Positions 53,359 to 62,662 of a DNA stretch of 64,000 nucleotides are shown here, piece after piece. Under the pieces are notes generated by a model. It searched no databases and was not told where the DNA came from. It worked only from the letters and a program-made list of their open reading frames with translations. Source of the DNA: Micrococcus porci (GTDB lineage: Bacteria > Actinomycetota > Actinomycetes > Actinomycetales > Micrococcaceae); contig NZ_CP083691.1 of assembly GCF_020097155.1 (NCBI RefSeq), positions 1,674,001-1,738,000 of the forward strand, given 5' to 3'. The first letter of the stretch is position 1; every line of letters starts with the position of its first letter. The translations under genes were made by a program, and so were the position numbers.

Positions 53359-54264
53359 TCAGGGGCGGGCGTGGCGGATCCGGCCGTCGAGGTGCGGACG
53401 CCCGCGGCGCGGGTCCCAGGCGCTGACGCGCGTGGACCCGTCCGCGGCGGCCTCGTAGCGGACGGCCACCCGGGCGGGCAGCACCACTGGCGCGTGGAAC
53501 TCCACGTCCCATCCGAAGCCCTCTCCGAACGCGGCCGCGCGCGGCTCGCGGCGGTTCAGCATGCGAGCGGCGAGCAGCATGCCGTGGGCGATGGCGCGCC
53601 GCTGGCCGAAGGCCCGGGCGGAGAGCGCCGAGAGGTGGATCGGGTTCCAGTCGCCGGACACCTCGGCGTACCGTCGCCCGGCGCCGCCGTCGAACATCCA
53701 CTGGGCCGTGGGGGCGGGGGGCGTGAACTCCGGCCGCTCCGGGCGCTCCGGCCGGAGCGGGGCCAGGTGCACGCCGCGGGCCAGGTAGCGGGAGACGCCC
53801 TCCCACGCGGCGGGCGCGTCGTCGGTCTCACCCGCCTCGCGGACGGCCACCTGCAGGTCCACGGCGGTGCCCGCGTGGTGCGGCACCAGGCCCACGGCCC
53901 GCGCCGTCACGTCCAGGGCTTCACCGGCCGCGACGGGGCGGCGGTGCTCCACCGCGTTGGTCAGGTGGACCATCCCGGGCAGGGGCAGGGGGAAGTCGGG
54001 CTCCGCCATGAGCGCCATCGCGGCGCCGAACACCTGGGTGTGCACCAGAACGGACGGCACGGAGGCGGGGTCCACGGGGCCGATCTCCGCCTGCCAGCGC
54101 CGCAGCGCCCGCTCGGGGATCCGATGCCCCTCCACCACGAGGCGCTCGTCCGGCAGCTCCGCGGGGCGGGTGCGCCGGCGGGCGGCGTCCGCGAGGGCCT
54201 GACCGGCCGCCCGGCGGTAGAGCCCGGCCAGCGCGGGCATCGAGGACTCGGTGCGGGTGTGCAT
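53359..54264 (-). CDS. MaoC-like (3R)-hydroxyacyl thioester dehydratase (HtdX type)
   Basis: The 301-residue protein has two hot-dog-fold halves, as in the double-domain hydratases. The C-terminal half carries the active-site motif YAEVSGDWNPIHLSALSARAFG (catalytic Asp and His). This is the order expected for hydratase 2 enzymes that hydrate or dehydrate acyl-CoA or acyl-ACP. The gene order dehydratase, FabG4, FadA2, with FadE5 opposite, matches M. tuberculosis Rv0241c-Rv0244c, where Rv0241c is HtdX. It starts 2 bases after the fabG4 stop, so the two are co-transcribed. Confidence 0.88.
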   Translation of the reverse strand: MHTRTESSMPALAGLYRRAAGQALADAARRRTRPAELPDERLVVEGHRIPERALRRWQAEIGPVDPASVPSVLVHTQVFGAAMALMAEPDFPLPLPGMVHLTNAVEHRRPVAAGEALDVTARAVGLVPHHAGTAVDLQVAVREAGETDDAPAAWEGVSRYLARGVHLAPLRPERPERPEFTPPAPTAQWMFDGGAGRRYAEVSGDWNPIHLSALSARAFGQRRAIAHGMLLAARMLNRREPRAAAFGEGFGWDVEFHAPVVLPARVAVRYEAAADGSTRVSAWDPRRGRPHLDGRIRHARP

Positions 54265-54266
54265 GC

Positions 54267-55625
54267 TCAGGCTCCCAGCATGGACTGGCCGCAGACGCGC
54301 AGCGTGGTCCCGTTGATCCCGGACGCCGCGGGCGAGGACAGGAAGGCCACGGCCTCCGCGACGTCCTCGGGCCGGCCCCCCTGCTGGAGGGAGTTCACGC
54401 GGCGGCCCAGCTCGCGGGTCACCAGCGGGATCTTGGCGGTCATCTCCGTCTCGATGAAGCCGGGGGCCACGGCGGTGATGCCGCCGCCGCGCGCGGCGAG
54501 GTCCGGGGCGGTGGCCGCGGTCAGGCCGATCACGCCCGCCTTGGAGGCGGCGTAGTTCGTCTGTCCGCGGTTGCCCGCGATGCCGGAGATCGAGGCCAGC
54601 CCCACGATCCGGATGTCCGGGGACACCACGTCCGCCGCCTCCGCGGAGAGCAGGACCTCGTTGATCGCCAGCTGCGAGGCGGTGTTCACCGCCAGCACGG
54701 CGTCCCACCGGGCCGCGTCCATGTTGGCCAGGAGCTTGTCCTTGGTGATGCCCGCGTTGTGCACCACGACGTCCAGGCGTCCGTGCCGGGCCCGGGCGTG
54801 CTCGACGATCCGCGCGCCGGCGTCCGGGGCGGTGATGTCGAGGGGCAGGGCGGTGCCGCCGAGCTCGTTGACGATCCGCACGAGGTCCTCGCCCGCGGCG
54901 GGCAGGTCCACGCCGACGACGGTGGCCCCGTCGCGGGCGAGGGTGCGGAGGATGGCGGCGCCGATGCCCCGGGCCGCGCCGGTCACGACGGCGACGCGTC
55001 CCTCCAGGGGGCGGGCATCGGCGGAGGCCGGGGCGGAGCCCGCTCCGGCGGCCGCGGGCAGGAACTGGCCCGAGACGAAGGCGGCGCGGCCGGAGAGGAG
55101 GAACCGCAGCGCGCCGGCGGGACCGGCGTCGCCCAGCCGGGCGCCCCCGCGCAGCAGAAGGCCATTGGCCACCCCGCCGCGCCGCATCTCGTGCGCCAGG
55201 GAGCGGGTGAGGCCCATGACCCCGGCCCGGGCGGCGCGCACGGCCGGCACCTCGGCCTCCTCCGGGTCCTCGACCACGGTGACCACGTGGGCGCTCGGCT
55301 CGAGGGAGCGCAGCGCGCCGCCGAGCGCGAGGGCCGTGTCGGACAGGTCCCCGGGGGCCGCGACGCCGTCGAAGCAGGCGATGACGGCGGCCAGCCGCTC
55401 GCCCTCCGCGGGATGGGCGACGGCGCGGGCACCCTCGGCGGTCACCAGGGCGCGGGCGGCGTCGGCCGCCGACGTCGCGCCGAGCACCAGCACGGTGCCG
55501 CGCACGGCGGGGTCGCCGGCCGTGTGGCGGCGCAGCTCGGCCGGCTGGGGCAGGCCCAGTGCTCCGGTGAGCCGCCGTCCGAGGCGGGTGCGGACGAGGT
55601 CGCCGTAGGGGTCGTTGGCGGGCAT
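54267..55625 (-). CDS. fabG4: High-molecular-weight 3-oxoacyl-ACP/CoA reductase (FabG4 type)
   Basis: The 452-residue protein has two parts. An N-terminal flavodoxin-like domain (about residues 1-205) is found only in FabG4-type proteins. A C-terminal SDR domain follows, with VAVVTGAARGIGAAI for NAD binding, NAGITKD, and the catalytic Ser-Tyr-Lys in SISGIAGNRGQTNYAASKAG. It reduces 3-ketoacyl thioesters or works in the reverse direction. ATG 55625 has GGAAGGA upstream. It is between the thiolase gene (44 bases upstream) and the dehydratase gene, consistent with the Rv0241c-Rv0243 type module. Confidence 0.92.
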   Translation of the reverse strand: MPANDPYGDLVRTRLGRRLTGALGLPQPAELRRHTAGDPAVRGTVLVLGATSAADAARALVTAEGARAVAHPAEGERLAAVIACFDGVAAPGDLSDTALALGGALRSLEPSAHVVTVVEDPEEAEVPAVRAARAGVMGLTRSLAHEMRRGGVANGLLLRGGARLGDAGPAGALRFLLSGRAAFVSGQFLPAAAGAGSAPASADARPLEGRVAVVTGAARGIGAAILRTLARDGATVVGVDLPAAGEDLVRIVNELGGTALPLDITAPDAGARIVEHARARHGRLDVVVHNAGITKDKLLANMDAARWDAVLAVNTASQLAINEVLLSAEAADVVSPDIRIVGLASISGIAGNRGQTNYAASKAGVIGLTAATAPDLAARGGGITAVAPGFIETEMTAKIPLVTRELGRRVNSLQQGGRPEDVAEAVAFLSSPAASGINGTTLRVCGQSMLGA

Positions 55626-55669
55626 GAGGGTCCTTCCGGTGGGACGGTCGAGTCGGGGGTGGGTGGGAC

Positions 55670-57013
55670 TCAGCGGCCGCGCAGCAGGGCCACGATGCCC
55701 TGGCCGCCGGCGGCGCAGACGGAGACGAGGCCGAGGGATCCCTCGCCCTTCTCGTGCAGCATCTTGGAGAGCAGGCCCACGATGCGACCGCCGGTGGCGG
55801 CGAACGGGTGCCCGGCGGCCAGCGAGGAGCCGTTCACGTTGAGCTTGGCACGGTCCACGGAGCCGTAGGCGCCCGGCAGGCCGAGCCGGGTGCGGCCGAA
55901 CTCCTCGTCCTCCCACGCCGCGAGGGTGGCCAGCACGGTGCCGGCGAAGGCCTCGTGGATCTCCACGAAGTCCAGGTCGTCGAGCGTGAGGCCGTGGCGG
56001 GCGAGCAGGCGGGGCACGGCGTACACGGGGGACATGAGCAGCCCGTCCTCGCCGTCCACGAAGTCCACCGCGGCGTTCTCCATGTCCACGATCTCGGCGA
56101 GCACGGGCAGGTTCCGCTGTACGGCCCAGTCCTCCGAGGAGAGGAGCACGGCGGAGGCGCCGTCGGTCAGGGGTGTGGAGTTGCCGGCCGTCATGGTGGC
56201 CTCGTCGCCGAGGTGGCGGCCGAAGGCGGGCTTGAGGCCGGCGAGCTTCTCCACGGTGGAGTCCGGGCGGAGGTTGTTGTCCTTGGCCAGGCCGCGGAAG
56301 GGGGTCACCAGGTCGTCCTGGTAGCCGGAGGCGTAGGAGGCGCCGAGGTTGCGGTGGCTGGCGGCGGCGAGCTCGTCCTGGGCCTGGCGGGTGATGCCCC
56401 ACTGGTGGGTGGTCAGGGCCTGGTGCTCGCCCATGGACATCCCGGTGCGGGGCTCGCCGGCCGCGGCGGGCTCGGGGACGAGCTGGCCGGGGCGCAGGGA
56501 GGAGAGGGCCTTGAGGCGGTCCTTGACGGTCTTGGCCGAGTTCAGCTGGAGCAGCACCCGGCGGGCGCTCTCCGAGACGGTCATGGGGGACGCGGAGATG
56601 GAGTCCACGCCGCCGCCGATGGCGGAGTCGATGCGGCCGAGGCGGATCTTGTCCGCGAGGGTGCCGATCGCCTCCATGCCGGTGGCGCAGGCGACCTGGA
56701 TGTCCGCGGCGGGCGTCTCGGAGGAGAGGGCGGAGCCCATGACGGCCTCGCGGGTGAGGTTGAAGTCCTTCGGGTGCTTCATCACCGCGCCGGCCGAGAC
56801 CTGGCCCAGGCGCTCGCCCTGCAGGCCGAGGCGGGCGACGAGGCCGTCGATGGCGGCGGTGAGCATCTCCTGCTCACCGACCTCGGCGTAGGCGGTGAAG
56901 GCGCGGGCGAAGGGGATGCGGTTCGAGCCGACGACGACGGCGGGGCGCAGCTCTCCGCCGGCGATGGCGGGACGGGCGGTCTCGGCGGGGACGCGGGGGG
57001 ACTCGGTGCTCAT
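55670..57013 (-). CDS. fadA2: Acetyl-CoA C-acyltransferase (thiolase, FadA2/FadI type)
   Basis: The 447-residue thiolase cleaves 3-ketoacyl-CoA or forms it from two acyl-CoA molecules. The acyl-accepting cysteine is in VACATGMEAIG, the catalytic histidine in NVNGSSLAAGHPFAATGGR, and the second cysteine in VSVCAAGGQG. It matches the long FadI/FadA2 branch with residues 180-280 forming the loop domain. ATG 57013 has GGAAGGA before it. It is the first gene of the three-gene minus-strand unit and is divergent from the TetR gene, with an inverted repeat between them that may be the shared operator. Confidence 0.92.
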   Translation of the reverse strand: MSTESPRVPAETARPAIAGGELRPAVVVGSNRIPFARAFTAYAEVGEQEMLTAAIDGLVARLGLQGERLGQVSAGAVMKHPKDFNLTREAVMGSALSSETPAADIQVACATGMEAIGTLADKIRLGRIDSAIGGGVDSISASPMTVSESARRVLLQLNSAKTVKDRLKALSSLRPGQLVPEPAAAGEPRTGMSMGEHQALTTHQWGITRQAQDELAAASHRNLGASYASGYQDDLVTPFRGLAKDNNLRPDSTVEKLAGLKPAFGRHLGDEATMTAGNSTPLTDGASAVLLSSEDWAVQRNLPVLAEIVDMENAAVDFVDGEDGLLMSPVYAVPRLLARHGLTLDDLDFVEIHEAFAGTVLATLAAWEDEEFGRTRLGLPGAYGSVDRAKLNVNGSSLAAGHPFAATGGRIVGLLSKMLHEKGEGSLGLVSVCAAGGQGIVALLRGR

Positions 57014-57067
57014 GGCGGTCCTTCCAGATAGGCGCGCCGGGCGGCGCGGGGTCGGCGTCTGATGACT

Positions 57068-57082
57068 GGTACGAACAGTACC
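57068..57082. promoter_or_regulatory. Inverted repeat GGTAC-N5-GTACC, probable TetR operator
   Basis: The repeat lies in the 76-base gap between the divergent thiolase and TetR genes. It is 7 bases upstream of the TetR start codon at 57090. Its position and symmetry fit an operator that controls both directions, but binding is inferred. Confidence 0.55.
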
Positions 57083-57089
57083 TGATACG

Positions 57090-57797
57090 GTGAGTCATGT
57101 GAACTGGAACACCTCGACCGCGCTGGCCCGAGACGGGCGAAGCGCGCGGTGGGACCGGCACCGGCAGGACCGCCGCGTCGTGCTGGTGCGGGCCGCGCGG
57201 GCCGCGGTCCACGAGCTCGGCCCCACGGCCTCCATGGACGAAATCGCCGCGCACGCGGGCACGTCCAAGTCGGTCTTCTACCGGTACTTCGGCGACCGGG
57301 CGGGACTGCGCCAGGCTGTGGCCGAACGTGTGACCGCCTCCATGGAGCGCCGGCTGCGCGAGGCCGCCGTCGACGCGCCCGACGGCGTGAGCGCCCTGCA
57401 CCGCATGGTCGCCGAGTGCCTCTCCGTCGCGGCCTCCTCCCCCGCCGTCTACGCGTTCGCCGTCACCCAGGGCGGCGCCGCGGACGGCACCGGCCCCGAC
57501 CTGGGCCCGTTCTTCGAGCGCATCGCCGCGCTCCTCGCCGAGGGCCTCGCCCGCACCCTGCCCGCGGCCGACGCCGGCCCCGGCACCACCCTGGTGCTGT
57601 GGCCGCGCGTCGCCGTCGGCACGGTGCGCGCGGCCGTCGAAGCCTGGCTCGCCACCGAGGAGTCCGTGCGACCGGACCCGGTGCGCACGGCCCACGACGT
57701 GGCCGGCTGGCTGCTCGCCGGGCTGCGTTCGGCCGACCCATCCGCCTCCCCCGCCGCCGACACCCACACCCCCACCCAACAAGGAGAACCGTCATGA
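57090..57797 (+). CDS. TetR family transcriptional regulator
   Basis: The 235-residue protein has an N-terminal helix-turn-helix (SMDEIAAHAGTSKSVFYRYFGDRAGL, shown here as DEIAAHAGTSKSVFYRYF) and a helical C-terminal ligand-binding domain. Acyl-CoA or related ligands are likely because it sits between thiolase and acyl-CoA dehydrogenase genes. The start is GTG 57090 or possibly GTG 57099. Neither has a clear ribosome signal. Its stop overlaps the acyl-CoA dehydrogenase ATG by 4 bases (ATGA), so the two are co-transcribed and the regulator probably controls the whole divergent module. Confidence 0.88.
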   Translation: MSHVNWNTSTALARDGRSARWDRHRQDRRVVLVRAARAAVHELGPTASMDEIAAHAGTSKSVFYRYFGDRAGLRQAVAERVTASMERRLREAAVDAPDGVSALHRMVAECLSVAASSPAVYAFAVTQGGAADGTGPDLGPFFERIAALLAEGLARTLPAADAGPGTTLVLWPRVAVGTVRAAVEAWLATEESVRPDPVRTAHDVAGWLLAGLRSADPSASPAADTHTPTQQGEPS

Positions 57798-59905
57798 CGG
57801 ACATTCGCACCGACGCCGCCTCCGCGGCCGAGGCCCTCCCCGCCACCGACGCCGTCCCCCACGACGTCGCCGAGATCGCCCCCGAGGACCCCACGCCGGG
57901 CGCGCTCGACGCCGCCGCGCTCCAGGACCTGCTCCTGGGCTCGTGGGCCGAGGCGCACCGCACCGCCCGCGGCCTCGTCAAGGACGAGCGCCTGCACCGC
58001 GACCCCGCCCTCGGCATGGACGAGCACCGTGCCCGCGTGCTCGACCAGCTCGGCATCCTCGTCGAGGAGAAGGCCGTGCACCGCGCCTTCCCCGCGGACC
58101 TCGGCGGCCAGGACGACCACGGCGGCTCCATCGCCGCGTTCGCCAACCTGGTGCTGGCCGACCCCTCGCTCCAGATCAAGGCAGGCGTGCAGTGGGGCCT
58201 GTTCTCCTCCGCGATCCTGCACCTGGGCACCCGTGAGCACCACGAGAAGTGGCTGCCCGGCGCGATGGACCTCTCCATGCCCGGCGCGTTCGCCATGACG
58301 GAGATCGGCCACGGCTCCGACGTCGCCTCCATCGCCACCACGGCCACCTACGACGAGGCCACGCAGGAGTTCGTGATCCACACCCCGTTCAAGGCGGCGT
58401 GGAAGGACTACCTCGGGAACGCCGCCCTCCACGGGCGGGCCGCCACGGTCTTCGCCCAGCTCATCACCAAGGGCGTGAACCACGGCGTCCACTGCTTCTA
58501 CGTCCCGATCCGCGACGAGTCGGGCGCCTTCCTGCCCGGCGTCGGCGGCGAGGACGACGGCCTGAAGGGCGGGCTGAACGGCATCGACAACGGCCGCCTC
58601 CACTTCGACCATGTCCGCGTGCCGCGCACCCACCTGCTGAACCGCTACGGCGACGTCGCCGAGGACGGCACCTACTCCTCGGACATCGCCTCCCCCGGCC
58701 GGCGCTTCTTCACGATGATCGGCACCCTGGTGCAGGGGCGCGTGTCCCTGTCCCTCGCCGCCTCCATCGCGTCCTTCATGGGCCTGCACGGCGCCCTCGC
58801 CTACGCCGAGCAGCGCCGCCAGTTCGGCGGCCCCGAGGGCTCGGAGACGCTGCTGCTGGACTACCAGAACCATCAGCGCCGCCTCATCGATCGCCTGGCC
58901 CGGACCTACGCGGACCTGTTCGCCGCGAACGAGCTGCTCGAGAAGTTCGACCACGTGTTCTCCGGCGCGGGCGACACGGACAAGGACCGCGAGGAGCTCG
59001 AGACCCTCGCCGCAGCGATCAAGCCGCTGACCACCTGGAACGCCCTCGACACCCTGCAGGAGGCCCGCGAGGCCACCGGCGGCATGGGTTTCATGGCCGG
59101 GCGCAACCGCCTCCCGCACCTGCGCGCCGACCTGGACATCTTCGTCACCTTCGAGGGCGACAACAACATCCTGCTCCAGCTGGTCGGCAAGCGCCTGCTG
59201 ACCGACTACTCGGCGGAGTTCGGCAAGCTCAACGTCGGGGCGGTCTCCCGCTGGGCCGCGTCCGAGGCGTCCGACGCCCTGCACCGCGTCGGCCTGCACA
59301 AGGCCGCGCAGTCCGTGCACGACCGCGGCGACCAGCGCCGCGCGGCCAACTGGTTCAAGGATCCCCAGGTCCAGCGCGACCTGCTGACGGACCGCGTGCG
59401 GACGCGCGTCGCGGACATCGCCTCCACGCTCGGCTCGGCCCGGGGGAAGTCGAAGGCGGAGCAGGCCGCCGCGTTCAACTCGCGCCAGCACGAGCTGATC
59501 GAGGTGGCGCGCCACCACGGCGAGCTCCTCCAGTGGGAGGCGTTCACCCGCCAGGTCGAGTCGCTGCCTGCGGGGCAGACCCGCACGGTGCTGACCTGGC
59601 TGCGCGACCTGTTCGCGCTGCGCCTCATCGAGGACGACCTCGGCTGGCTCGTGGCCCACGGCCGCGTCTCCTCGGCCCGCGCCCGCGTGCTCCGCGGCTA
59701 CGTCAACCGCCTGGCCGAGCGCCTGCGCCCCTTCGCCCTGGAGCTCGTGGAGGCATTCGGGCTGGAGCCGGAGCACCTGCGCATGGAGATCGCCACGGAC
59801 GCCGAGTCGGTCCGACAGCAGGAGGCCGCCGACTGGTTCGCCGCCCGCCGCGCGGCCGGCGAGGAGCCCGTGCACGAGAAGACGCTGCACGCCGGCAAGC
59901 GCTGA
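57794..59905 (+). CDS. fadE5: Acyl-CoA dehydrogenase (FadE5 type)
   Basis: The 703-residue flavoenzyme introduces the trans-2 double bond into acyl-CoA. The acyl-CoA dehydrogenase/oxidase middle domain has GAFAMTEIGHGSDVASIATT and the FAD-contact TFEGDNNILLQLVGKRLL. The C-terminal extension of about 200 residues is found in FadE5 and acyl-CoA oxidase-like members. The M. tuberculosis homologue FadE5 (Rv0244c) lies opposite fadA2-fabG4-htdX in the same arrangement as here. AAGGAG (57781-57786) precedes ATG 57794. The start overlaps the TetR stop. Confidence 0.93.
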   Translation: MTDIRTDAASAAEALPATDAVPHDVAEIAPEDPTPGALDAAALQDLLLGSWAEAHRTARGLVKDERLHRDPALGMDEHRARVLDQLGILVEEKAVHRAFPADLGGQDDHGGSIAAFANLVLADPSLQIKAGVQWGLFSSAILHLGTREHHEKWLPGAMDLSMPGAFAMTEIGHGSDVASIATTATYDEATQEFVIHTPFKAAWKDYLGNAALHGRAATVFAQLITKGVNHGVHCFYVPIRDESGAFLPGVGGEDDGLKGGLNGIDNGRLHFDHVRVPRTHLLNRYGDVAEDGTYSSDIASPGRRFFTMIGTLVQGRVSLSLAASIASFMGLHGALAYAEQRRQFGGPEGSETLLLDYQNHQRRLIDRLARTYADLFAANELLEKFDHVFSGAGDTDKDREELETLAAAIKPLTTWNALDTLQEAREATGGMGFMAGRNRLPHLRADLDIFVTFEGDNNILLQLVGKRLLTDYSAEFGKLNVGAVSRWAASEASDALHRVGLHKAAQSVHDRGDQRRAANWFKDPQVQRDLLTDRVRTRVADIASTLGSARGKSKAEQAAAFNSRQHELIEVARHHGELLQWEAFTRQVESLPAGQTRTVLTWLRDLFALRLIEDDLGWLVAHGRVSSARARVLRGYVNRLAERLRPFALELVEAFGLEPEHLRMEIATDAESVRQQEAADWFAARRAAGEEPVHEKTLHAGKR

Positions 59906-59922
59906 CCAGGCGCCCCGTCGAA

Positions 59923-59961
59923 CGACGGGCCCTTCACCTCCACGAGGTGACGGGCCCGTCG
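59923..59961. terminator. Bidirectional terminator between fadE5 and glgA
   Basis: Arms 59923-59940 and 59944-59961 form an 18-bp stem with one mismatch and a 3-base loop. It serves two converging genes. Confidence 0.85.
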
Positions 59962-59990
59962 TCGTGCCGCCCCGGGGCGGGAGGGCGCGG

Positions 59991-61187
59991 TCAGCGGGCG
60001 ACCGCCGCGTAGACCTCCATGGTGCGGTCCGCGATGGTCTCCCAGGAGAAGTGCTCGATCGCGCGGGCGCGCCCCGCCTCGCCCATCGCCGTGGCCCGTT
60101 CGGGGTCGGCCAGGACGGTGGAGAGCGCCTTCGCGAGGTCGGCGGCGAACTTCTCCTCGTCCACGGGGGTGCCGGTGCCGTCGTCGGCCTGCTCCACGGG
60201 CACGAGCAGGCCCGTGACGCCGTCGTCCACGACCTCGGGGATGCCGCCCACCGCCGAGGCGACGACCGCGGTGCCGCAGGCCATGGCCTCGAGGTTGACG
60301 ATCCCGAGGGGCTCGTAGATCGAGGGGCAGGCGAACACGGTGGCGGCGGAGAGGATCTGCGTGACCTCGCCGCGCGGGATCATGCCCTCCACCACGACGA
60401 CGCCCTCGCGCTCGGCGCGCAGCCGGCCGATCAGGCCCTCGACCTCGCGGGCGAGCTCGGGGGTGTCCGCGGCGCCGACGCACAGCACGAGCTGCACGTC
60501 CTCGGGGAGCTGGAGGGCCGCGCGCAGCAGGTGGGGCACGCCCTTCTGCCGGGTGATGCGGCCGACGAAGGCCACGGAGGGCCTGTCCGGATCGATGCCG
60601 TACTTCGTGAGGGCGTCGGTGCCGGTCTGCGGGGTCCACAGCTGCGTGTCGATGCCGTTGTGCACCGTGTGCACCTTGGCGGGGTCGACGTCCGGGTAGC
60701 AGCGCAGGATGTCCCGGCGCATGCCCTCGGACACCGCGATGACCGCGGCGGCTCCGTGGTAGGCCGTGGACTCGGCCCAGCTGGAGAGGGCGTAGCCGCC
60801 GCCGAGCTGCTCGGCCTTCCAGGGGCGGAGCGGCTCCAGCGAGTGCGCCGAGAGCACGTGCGGCACGCCGTGCATCAGCCCGCCCAGGTGACCGGCCATG
60901 TTGGCGTACCAGGTGTGGGAGTGGATGACGTCCGCCCCGTCGAGGTCCCCGACGATGTCCAGGTCGGTGACGAGCGTCTGGACCGCGCCGTTGGCGGACT
61001 CGAAGCCGGCGGGCTGGGCGTACGAGGTCACCGTGGCCCCGTGGTAGTCGGGTTCGCGGGCGCCGCCGAAGGCGTGGACGTGCACGTCGGCGCGGGAGGA
61101 GAGGACACGGGTCAGCTCGGCCACGTGGACGCCGGCGCCGCCGTAGATGGTCGGGGGGAACTCTTTGGTCACGATGTCGATGCGCAC
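59991..61187 (-). CDS. glgA: Glycogen synthase/alpha-maltose-1-phosphate synthase (actinobacterial GlgA/GlgM, GT4)
   Basis: The 398-residue glycosyltransferase uses ADP-glucose. It has the GT4 features GGAGVHVAELTRVL near the N-terminus, HSHTWYANMAGHLGG, VGRITRQKGVPHLL for nucleotide binding, and the EX7E-type block PSIYEPLGIVNLEAMACGT. In mycobacteria the homologue GlgM forms alpha-maltose-1-phosphate, so the product may be either glycogen or maltose-1-phosphate. It is divergent from glgC, with 120 bases between the starts. Promoters for both should lie there. Confidence 0.93.
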   Translation of the reverse strand: MRIDIVTKEFPPTIYGGAGVHVAELTRVLSSRADVHVHAFGGAREPDYHGATVTSYAQPAGFESANGAVQTLVTDLDIVGDLDGADVIHSHTWYANMAGHLGGLMHGVPHVLSAHSLEPLRPWKAEQLGGGYALSSWAESTAYHGAAAVIAVSEGMRRDILRCYPDVDPAKVHTVHNGIDTQLWTPQTGTDALTKYGIDPDRPSVAFVGRITRQKGVPHLLRAALQLPEDVQLVLCVGAADTPELAREVEGLIGRLRAEREGVVVVEGMIPRGEVTQILSAATVFACPSIYEPLGIVNLEAMACGTAVVASAVGGIPEVVDDGVTGLLVPVEQADDGTGTPVDEEKFAADLAKALSTVLADPERATAMGEAGRARAIEHFSWETIADRTMEVYAAVAR

Positions 61188-61307
61188 GCCTCCAACCTAG
61201 TCGGGGCCGGAACGGCTCGATAGTCTGGCGGCACGCCGGGCCCCACGGCCCGCGCACGGACATGGCACGCGCAGGCACCCCAGGAAACCCAAGGAAGTGG
61301 TCGAGCG

Positions 61308-62552
61308 ATGGTGGAGAAGAAGGTCCTCTCTGTGGTTCTCGCGGGAGGCGAGGGCAAGCGGCTCATGCCCCTGACGGCGGACCGCGCCAAGCCGGCCGTG
61401 CCGTTCGGCGGTGAGTACCGGCTGATCGACTTCGCGCTCTCCAACCTGGTGAACTCGCGCTTCCGCGAGATCGTCGTGCTGACGCAGTACAAGTCGCACT
61501 CCCTGGACCGCCACATCTCGGAGACCTGGCGCATGTCCACCATGCTGAACAACTACGTGGCCACGGTCCCGGCCCAGCAGCGGCGCGGCAAGGACTGGTT
61601 CACGGGCTCGGCCAACGCGATCTACCAGTCGATGAACCTCATCTCCGACGCGCGGCCGGACATCGTCGTCGTCATCGGCGCGGACCACGTCTACCACATG
61701 GACTTCCAGCAGATGGTGGACCACCACGTCGCCTCCGGGGCGAAGGCCACGGTGGCAGCGGTCCGTCAGCCGCTGGAGCTGGCCGACCAGTTCGGCGTCA
61801 TCGAGACCGACGCCACGGACCCCGGGCGCATCACGGCGTTCGTGGAGAAGCCGGCCACCACGCCGGGCCTGGCGGACGATCCGGCCCAGTTCCTCGCGTC
61901 CATGGGCAACTACGTGTTCGACACGGACGCGCTCGTCGAGGCCCTCAACGCCGACGACGCCAACCCGGAGTCCAACAACGACATGGGCGGCGACATCGTC
62001 CCCTACTTCGTCGGGCGCGGCGAGGCCGGCGTCTACGACTTCACCACCAACGAGGTGCCCGGCGGCACCCCCGGCAAGCACTACTGGCGGGACGTCGGCA
62101 CCTTGGACTCCTACTACGACGCACACATGGACCTCGTGCAGCCGTGGCCGGAGTTCAACCTCTACAACCGCGCCTGGCCGCTCTACACCCGCCAGTCGGT
62201 GTCCCCGCCCGCCAAGCTCGTGCGATCGGCCTCGCGCCGACCCGGCACCGCCGGCGACTCCATCCTGGCCCAGGGCGTCGTGATCTCGGGCGGCACCGTC
62301 GCGCAGTCGGTGCTCTCCACGGACGTGCGCGTCGGCAACGAGGCGTGGGTGGAGCAGTCGGTGCTGCTGGACTCCGTGACCGTCGGCGAGGGCGCGCACG
62401 TGCGCAACGCCATCATCGACAAGAACGTGGTCATCCCGGCCGGCGCCCGCATCGGCTTCGACCGCGCCGAGGACGAGGCGAACGGCTACACCGTCACCGA
62501 CTCCGGCCTGACGGTGCTGTCCAAGAACCAGCGGGTCCCCGACCCCCGCTGA
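61308..62552 (+). CDS. glgC: Glucose-1-phosphate adenylyltransferase
   Basis: The 414-residue enzyme makes ADP-glucose, the donor for GlgA. The N-terminal nucleotidyltransferase signature [20 protein letters not shown] is followed by GTADAIYQ-like [24 protein letters not shown], and [12 protein letters not shown] left-handed beta-helix domain closes the protein ([20 protein letters not shown], then [12 protein letters not shown]). The ATG at 61308 is preceded by GGAAG about 11 bases away. The divergent glgA gene and the MalQ domain nearby make a small alpha-glucan cluster. Confidence 0.96.
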   Translation: MVEKKVLSVVLAGGEGKRLMPLTADRAKPAVPFGGEYRLIDFALSNLVNSRFREIVVLTQYKSHSLDRHISETWRMSTMLNNYVATVPAQQRRGKDWFTGSANAIYQSMNLISDARPDIVVVIGADHVYHMDFQQMVDHHVASGAKATVAAVRQPLELADQFGVIETDATDPGRITAFVEKPATTPGLADDPAQFLASMGNYVFDTDALVEALNADDANPESNNDMGGDIVPYFVGRGEAGVYDFTTNEVPGGTPGKHYWRDVGTLDSYYDAHMDLVQPWPEFNLYNRAWPLYTRQSVSPPAKLVRSASRRPGTAGDSILAQGVVISGGTVAQSVLSTDVRVGNEAWVEQSVLLDSVTVGEGAHVRNAIIDKNVVIPAGARIGFDRAEDEANGYTVTDSGLTVLSKNQRVPDPR

Positions 62553-62662
62553 ACCGCCCCGTGAGGTCCCGTCGCCGGCGCGTCCCACTTCCCGCCGGCA
62601 CGTCGGCGGCGCTCGGTGCCCCGAGTGTGACGTGATACACCGGCTGTGATGGGATGTCCTGC

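Noticed and set aside
49850..53806. A minus-strand open frame of about 1300 codons opposite the MalQ-MshA gene
   Set aside because: The plus strand has clear GH77 and GT4 motifs over the same bases. The antisense translation is compositionally biased and matches nothing recognisable.
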